Shown here: positions 28,722 to 33,273 of the stretch, one piece after another
Layout: every line of letters starts with the position of its first letter
How positions within the stretch are numbered: position 1 is the first letter of the stretch
Assembly (NCBI GenBank): GCA_027024445.1
Contig: JALVSJ010000351.1
Span: 1 to 33,273, forward strand
Source: Desulfobacterales bacterium
GTDB lineage: Bacteria; Desulfobacterota; DSM-4660; Desulfatiglandales; Desulfatiglandaceae
Direction: 5' to 3'
Length of the DNA: 33,273 nucleotides
Notes under the pieces: model-generated
The model's database searches: none
What the model saw: only the letters and a program-made list of their open reading frames with translations
What the model was told of the DNA's origin: nothing
Translations under genes and position numbers: made by a program

Positions 28722-29549
28722 TCATAATGCAGTGTGCATCATTTGCCTGTAAAGTTCTTGGGCCTTTATCAAAGCCTCCACATCATCCACACCCATCACT
28801 TCATCAGGATCTTCCACAATTTCATATCCCACTCTTTTTCCGCTTTTATTGAATATCTCAACGAGATCGGGAAGAAAATATTCATTGAACTTTACTGTGA
28901 CCCCATCTATCTCTTTTTGGACTTCATGGGCCAATGAGGAAAGATCCCCAAGATGCTCCAAGAGATCTTTGCGTCTAAAAGAATAAATTCCCGAGTTGCA
29001 TATGGTTAAGCAATCTTGTTCGGTTTGAGGCAGATCTTTCCAGTATTTCCATTCAATAATTCTTGTAACAATTTCCTTTTCCAGTTGAAGCACACCATAC
29101 TGTCTCTTTGACTCTGGGACAAACCCCAGGACTATCATGTCATAGCTTTCCAGCTTGTTGATGAGTTTCTCGTAAGTGGACTTTTTTACCAAAGGCACAT
29201 CTCCCATGGTGATTATTATCCTTGCGCAATCCAGCTTTTCGAGAAATGTCCTGCACGCAAACAATGCCCCCCCTGTGCCGTTTAGGGTCTCCTGTTCGCA
29301 ATAGTCCAGCCCGTATTTTTCTGTGGCCTTTATTACTTGATCCTTGTCGTGATGGACGACTATGCACTTGGGGCCATAGGGTAGGTTTTCGAGAATATTA
29401 TGAATAAATAGGCGCGTGCCCTTGAAAGGGCTATAGCCAGGGATTAAAGGCAGCAGTGTCTTATTGCCTTGGTAACCTTTCATTCTACTGCCTCTGCCGG
29501 CCGCCATAACAATCGAGGCCACAGGTTCAAGACTTGCCATAGGTTTCAT
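28722..29549 (-). CDS. Sugar-phosphate nucleotidyltransferase (GlmU N-terminal-like)
   Basis: VASIVMAAGRGSRMKGYQGNKTLLPLI, ETLNGTGGALFACRTFL, ITMGDVPLVKKSTYEKLI, NSGIYSFRRKDLLEHL. Confidence 0.88.
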   Translation of the reverse strand: MKPMASLEPVASIVMAAGRGSRMKGYQGNKTLLPLIPGYSPFKGTRLFIHNILENLPYGPKCIVVHHDKDQVIKATEKYGLDYCEQETLNGTGGALFACRTFLEKLDCARIIITMGDVPLVKKSTYEKLINKLESYDMIVLGFVPESKRQYGVLQLEKEIVTRIIEWKYWKDLPQTEQDCLTICNSGIYSFRRKDLLEHLGDLSSLAHEVQKEIDGVTVKFNEYFLPDLVEIFNKSGKRVGYEIVEDPDEVMGVDDVEALIKAQELYRQMMHTAL

Positions 29550-29696
29550 TCCTCCTGCTCCACGCTCGTTACTGGTGTAACAATGAGTCGAAGCTGAAAA
29601 AGTCAGATTTAATAGTATCAGCAGCTACTAAGGGGCTTAACCCTTGCATGCCGTAAGCTTATTGGCTATATTTCAAATCGTCAAGCTTCGTAGCGA

Positions 29697-30158
29697 ATGT
29701 CGCTATATGATGGAAAACTGGAGGAAGGGCGAGAAAGAATGGTTGAAAGAATGCCGAGAATACTATTGGCAAAGCTAGGTCAGGGACACAAGGGGGCCTT
29801 GTTGAACCTTGCCAAAAGATTGGGAGATGCAGGCTTTGAAATCGTATATACCGAATTAGAAGACCCTGAAGCCATTGTGGGCACGGCAATCCAAGAATCC
29901 ATTGATCATGTGGGGATTACCATGCTAGAAAATGGAGATGTGGATACGGTTGGACGGATTAAGCAGCTATTCCTGGATAGGGGGGAGAAAGATATTACCA
30001 TTGCAGTGGGAGGTATTATTGGAGAAAAAGAACTTGAAAGGCTGGAGAAAATAGGTGTAGATGCCTGTTTCCCTAAAGGTACGACATATGAGGAGCTGAT
30101 TCAGTGGGCAAAAGAAAATATTGCCTCTCCAAAGGGAGAGTACAGGGATGAGGATTGA
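29697..30158 (+). CDS. Stand-alone cobalamin (B12)-binding domain protein, methylmalonyl-CoA mutase C-terminal-like
   Basis: RILLAKLGQGHKGALLNLAKRLGDAGFEIVYTELEDPEAIVGTAIQESIDHVGITMLENGD...ITIAVGGIIGEKELERLEKIGVDACFPKGT. True start may be 29742 or 29751. Confidence 0.85.
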   Translation: MSLYDGKLEEGRERMVERMPRILLAKLGQGHKGALLNLAKRLGDAGFEIVYTELEDPEAIVGTAIQESIDHVGITMLENGDVDTVGRIKQLFLDRGEKDITIAVGGIIGEKELERLEKIGVDACFPKGTTYEELIQWAKENIASPKGEYRDED

Positions 30159-30972
30159 GTACGAACAAAATCGATTTTGGGTGTGGGTATGTCATTTCAT
30201 AAGGTTAGCAGTATTATTCCTTGTCTTGTTTGCGCCTTGCAAGGAGGCCTTGTCCTATGTAATGCCCACAAGCCAGATTTTGGAAATGATGAGCAAGAAT
30301 TTTTCATCTGTGCATACAGTGGTGGTCAAACAATGGGTGAAAGTCTCAGGAGCAGGCGATGAAGAGGAAGGGACACTTTCGGAGGTTAAGGTTTGGATAA
30401 AAAGGCCATGGTTTTCCCGCTGCAGGAGAACTGGGGCTATGGAAGAGGGTGATGGGATTCCTTATGGACGAGGATGTGGATGGTGCAATGTGGCAGAGTT
30501 TCAATGTATGTTCTTGAGCCATTCAGTGGCTGAGATGATTGGATTTCTATCTAGGCTGGGGGTGCAAACCTCAAAGACCTCTCTTACTCACCTAGGCTCC
30601 CGGGTTGCTTACCTTATTGGGAATAAGCGAAAGGGGGAATCTTACATCATCGTTTCTAGAGAAAGATTTCTGCCTCTTTTGATTCATATAGGTCCGGTAG
30701 GCTCACCCATGGGACCATTTAATATTCGATTTGAGGAATACAGACAAGCGGGCAAGGCGTTTTATCCGTATAGAATTGTCTGTGAGCCAGAGCACGGGCC
30801 TACAGAAGAATATGTTGCCCAAGACGTGCAAGCCAATGTCACCATCGACCCTTCAATTTTTCAGCCTGCCATGAATGAAACCAATGCTCAGCCCATTCAC
30901 AATATTCACCAGACCTCTGATGATGAACGAATCAGGGGAATTGTTGAAACTCTTCAACAGAAATACCAATAA
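30148..30972 (+). CDS. Exported protein of unknown function, possibly LolA/LolB-like fold
   Basis: Signal-like hydrophobic N-terminus (VCHFIRLAVLFLVLFAP); beta-rich remainder. Start set to MRIEYE, overlapping the previous CDS. Confidence 0.6.
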   Translation: MRIEYEQNRFWVWVCHFIRLAVLFLVLFAPCKEALSYVMPTSQILEMMSKNFSSVHTVVVKQWVKVSGAGDEEEGTLSEVKVWIKRPWFSRCRRTGAMEEGDGIPYGRGCGWCNVAEFQCMFLSHSVAEMIGFLSRLGVQTSKTSLTHLGSRVAYLIGNKRKGESYIIVSRERFLPLLIHIGPVGSPMGPFNIRFEEYRQAGKAFYPYRIVCEPEHGPTEEYVAQDVQANVTIDPSIFQPAMNETNAQPIHNIHQTSDDERIRGIVETLQQKYQ

Positions 30973-31059
30973 ACTAGGTGCCTATTTTCTCCGTGCCGGT
31001 TGTAACAGGCTGTGTTAGCATTTGTCTGGACACATAAGGTTTGTTTTTGACGGACTATC

Positions 31060-33273
31060 ATGAAAGCAAGTGATACAACATGTGTCGAGGTTGCTATAGC
31101 ACTGCCAGTTGATGGAACTTTTTCCTACCTGGTTCCAGCTCATTTGGCTGGCAGTGCGACAGTGGGATGCAGAGTATTAGTGCCTTTTGGCAAGCGGAAG
31201 GTGGAGGGGTATATTATCGGCTATGGGGACAAGTCAAAACAGGGTGAACTCAAAGAAATTATAAATGTTTTGGACCGATATCCACTTTTTCCTGAGTCAA
31301 TGGTCCCTTTCTTTAGATGGATGCACCAATATTATATTTATCCTTTGGGCCGCTTGATCCAGAATTGCCTGCCTTCTGGCCTTAGTAGGAAAATCTATAG
31401 GGTAGCCAGTATGACAGAAAAAGGTCTGGAATACCTTCGATTGGGACTGGTGTCTCCGCAGGAGCGAGAGGTATTGGAGACGGTTGTGAAGTGGCCGGGG
31501 AAACCTGTAGGAGGTCCACTGGACATCATAAAGCAACTGGAGGCCCAAGGCTTAATAACCTTGGAAGAGAAGGTAAAGGCAAGGTTGGGGCCGCTTATGA
31601 GGGTCTTTGTGGGTGTCAGAGAAGGTGCAGAAAAGCCACAGTATCTGCATAGCAGGGCGGAGAATGAGGCCCAATTTCTGGATCTCATATGGGAGCAGGA
31701 GCCGATCCTGCTGTCTCATCTCCGGACAATATTTTCTAACGCGGACTACCTTACGAGGAAATGGATAAAAAAGGGCGTGCTCGAGACGTCAAGGCTGCCA
31801 GTGCCCAGGGTCCACCAAGAGGATGTTTTCTATAGTATGAAAAAACCCGATTCTTTATCTGCCTATCAAAACGAAGCCATACAGAAAATACATGGTTTGC
31901 TTGAAAAGGGTAGCTCCGCCACTTGCCTGCTTTTTGGAGTCACTGGAAGTGGAAAAACAGAAGTCTATTTGGAGGCGATCAACCGCGTCTTGCAACTTGG
32001 CAAACAGGCCATTGTACTCGTGCCCGAGATCGCTTTGGCCATTTACATAGAGTCTGTATTTCGTTCAAGGATCAATGGACAGGTGGCAGTATACCATAGT
32101 GGGTTGAGTCCTGGGGAGCGCTACGATCAGTGGATACGAATGGCAAAGGGTGATGTGGATGTGGTCATAGGAGCAAGGTCTGCCCTTTTCGCTCCTTTTT
32201 CTAAGTTGGGCCTTATAGTGGTGGATGAGGAACACGACGGAGCATATAAACAGGACAGGGCGCCTTACTACCACGGGAGAGATGGGGCTGTGGCGAGGGG
32301 AAGGCTGGAGGACGCAGTGGTAGTACTTGGCTCGGGGACCCCATCAATACAGTCGTATGCCAACTCCGTCATGGGGCGCTACCATTTGATCAGTATGCCT
32401 GAGAGAATTGAGAACCGGCAATTTCCCGAAGTGGAAATTGTGGATATGAAAGACGTGGAACAAGGGGGTACGAACCGCATACTCAGCCCTAGCCTTATGC
32501 AGGCCTTGGAGGAGAATTTAAAGCGCGGGAAGCAGAGTATGATATTTTTGAACAAAAGAGGCTTCTTCCGCCTTTTTGTGTGCAGGCTATGTGGATCTGT
32601 ACTGACTTGTCCGAACTGCAATGTCTCTCTGATTTACCATCTGCACGAGAGCAAGCTCGTGTGCCATTATTGTGGCTTTCACCAGGGGCCGCAGGAACAC
32701 TGCCCGACTTGCAACAAGTCGGGTCTCAAGAGCTGGGGTTTTGGCACAGAGAGACTGGAGCACGAACTGAGGGAGTTATTCCCGAATGCTCGCATTGCAC
32801 GTATGGACACCGATTCAGCGAGGAAAAAGGGGATGGCTCGTGCAATCATTAAGGACTTCATTAACAATGACATCAGGATCCTACTTGGAACCCAGATGAT
32901 CACCAAAGGCTATGATGTGCCTGAGGTGACCCTAGTGGGCGTGGTGGACGCTGATTTCAGCCTCGGCTTCCCAGATTTCAGAGCGGCAGAGCGGACATTT
33001 CAGATACTTTCTCAGGTGGCTGGCAGAGCAGGTAGAGGTAAGGAGAAAGGCAAAGTAATAATTCAGACGTATAATCCAGATCATTATGCCATTCAGGCGG
33101 CCATGTCCCAGGATTATGGAGCATTGTATGAAAAAGAGATTCGATTGAGGGAGCAATTGGGTTTTCCTCCTTTTACGTATCTTGTTTTATTGAGGTTGCA
33201 GGGAAATTCGCGAGAAAGGACAGAGCAGGCCGCAAGGCAGCTCAGTGAGAGACTAAAGAGGACACTCCTTAAG
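31060..33273 (+). CDS. priA: Primosomal protein N' (PriA helicase), 3' end beyond right window edge
   Basis: Manual translation from ATG 31060 is open for 738 codons: VEVAIALPVDGTFSYLVP, LLFGVTGSGKTEVYLEAI, IVVDEEHDGAYKQ, zinc-binding CRLCGSVLTCPNC...CHYCG...CPTC, RILLGTQMITKGYDVPEVTLVGVVDAD, QVAGRAGRG. Confidence 0.97.
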   Translation, partial: MKASDTTCVEVAIALPVDGTFSYLVPAHLAGSATVGCRVLVPFGKRKVEGYIIGYGDKSKQGELKEIINVLDRYPLFPESMVPFFRWMHQYYIYPLGRLIQNCLPSGLSRKIYRVASMTEKGLEYLRLGLVSPQEREVLETVVKWPGKPVGGPLDIIKQLEAQGLITLEEKVKARLGPLMRVFVGVREGAEKPQYLHSRAENEAQFLDLIWEQEPILLSHLRTIFSNADYLTRKWIKKGVLETSRLPVPRVHQEDVFYSMKKPDSLSAYQNEAIQKIHGLLEKGSSATCLLFGVTGSGKTEVYLEAINRVLQLGKQAIVLVPEIALAIYIESVFRSRINGQVAVYHSGLSPGERYDQWIRMAKGDVDVVIGARSALFAPFSKLGLIVVDEEHDGAYKQDRAPYYHGRDGAVARGRLEDAVVVLGSGTPSIQSYANSVMGRYHLISMPERIENRQFPEVEIVDMKDVEQGGTNRILSPSLMQALEENLKRGKQSMIFLNKRGFFRLFVCRLCGSVLTCPNCNVSLIYHLHESKLVCHYCGFHQGPQEHCPTCNKSGLKSWGFGTERLEHELRELFPNARIARMDTDSARKKGMARAIIKDFINNDIRILLGTQMITKGYDVPEVTLVGVVDADFSLGFPDFRAAERTFQILSQVAGRAGRGKEKGKVIIQTYNPDHYAIQAAMSQDYGALYEKEIRLREQLGFPPFTYLVLLRLQGNSRERTEQAARQLSERLKRTLLK

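Overview
The gene content resembles a Desulfobacterota/deltaproteobacterial chromosome segment (inferred from gene content, not verified). It looks mostly chromosomal: I found no CRISPR array, transposase or phage genes. Recognisable genes: a cysteine synthase-CysRS-like fusion (cut by the left edge), two NDP-sugar epimerases flanking groES-groEL, a CHASE2-Ser/Thr kinase, a GspE/PilB-type ATPase with a zinc-ribbon/pilin-like cluster, a PAS protein, an FHA-GAF-adenylate/guanylate cyclase, tRNA-Phe(GAA), a flavin reductase, rnhA, a DUF1573-like protein, rex, a PAS-GAF histidine kinase, an SPFH/zinc-ribbon protein, hpt, a MJ0042/DUF3426-type protein, a K+ channel/TrkA-N protein, a nucleotidyltransferase, a lone B12-binding domain protein and priA (cut by the right edge). 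Two observations stand out. (1) The DUF1573-like gene on the minus strand (19718..20467) is interrupted by one in-frame TGA exactly where the first Cys of the family CGC motif is expected, with homologous-looking sequence continuing in the same frame. It is a strong selenoprotein candidate. (2) The long minus-strand ORF at the left edge joins an apparently intact PLP cysteine synthase to a CysRS-like domain that has lost both HIGH and KMSKS, which suggests a repurposed synthetase fold. A compact pilus-like gene set, in which both the ATPase and a membrane pseudopilin-like protein carry extra zinc-binding modules, is a third candidate system.
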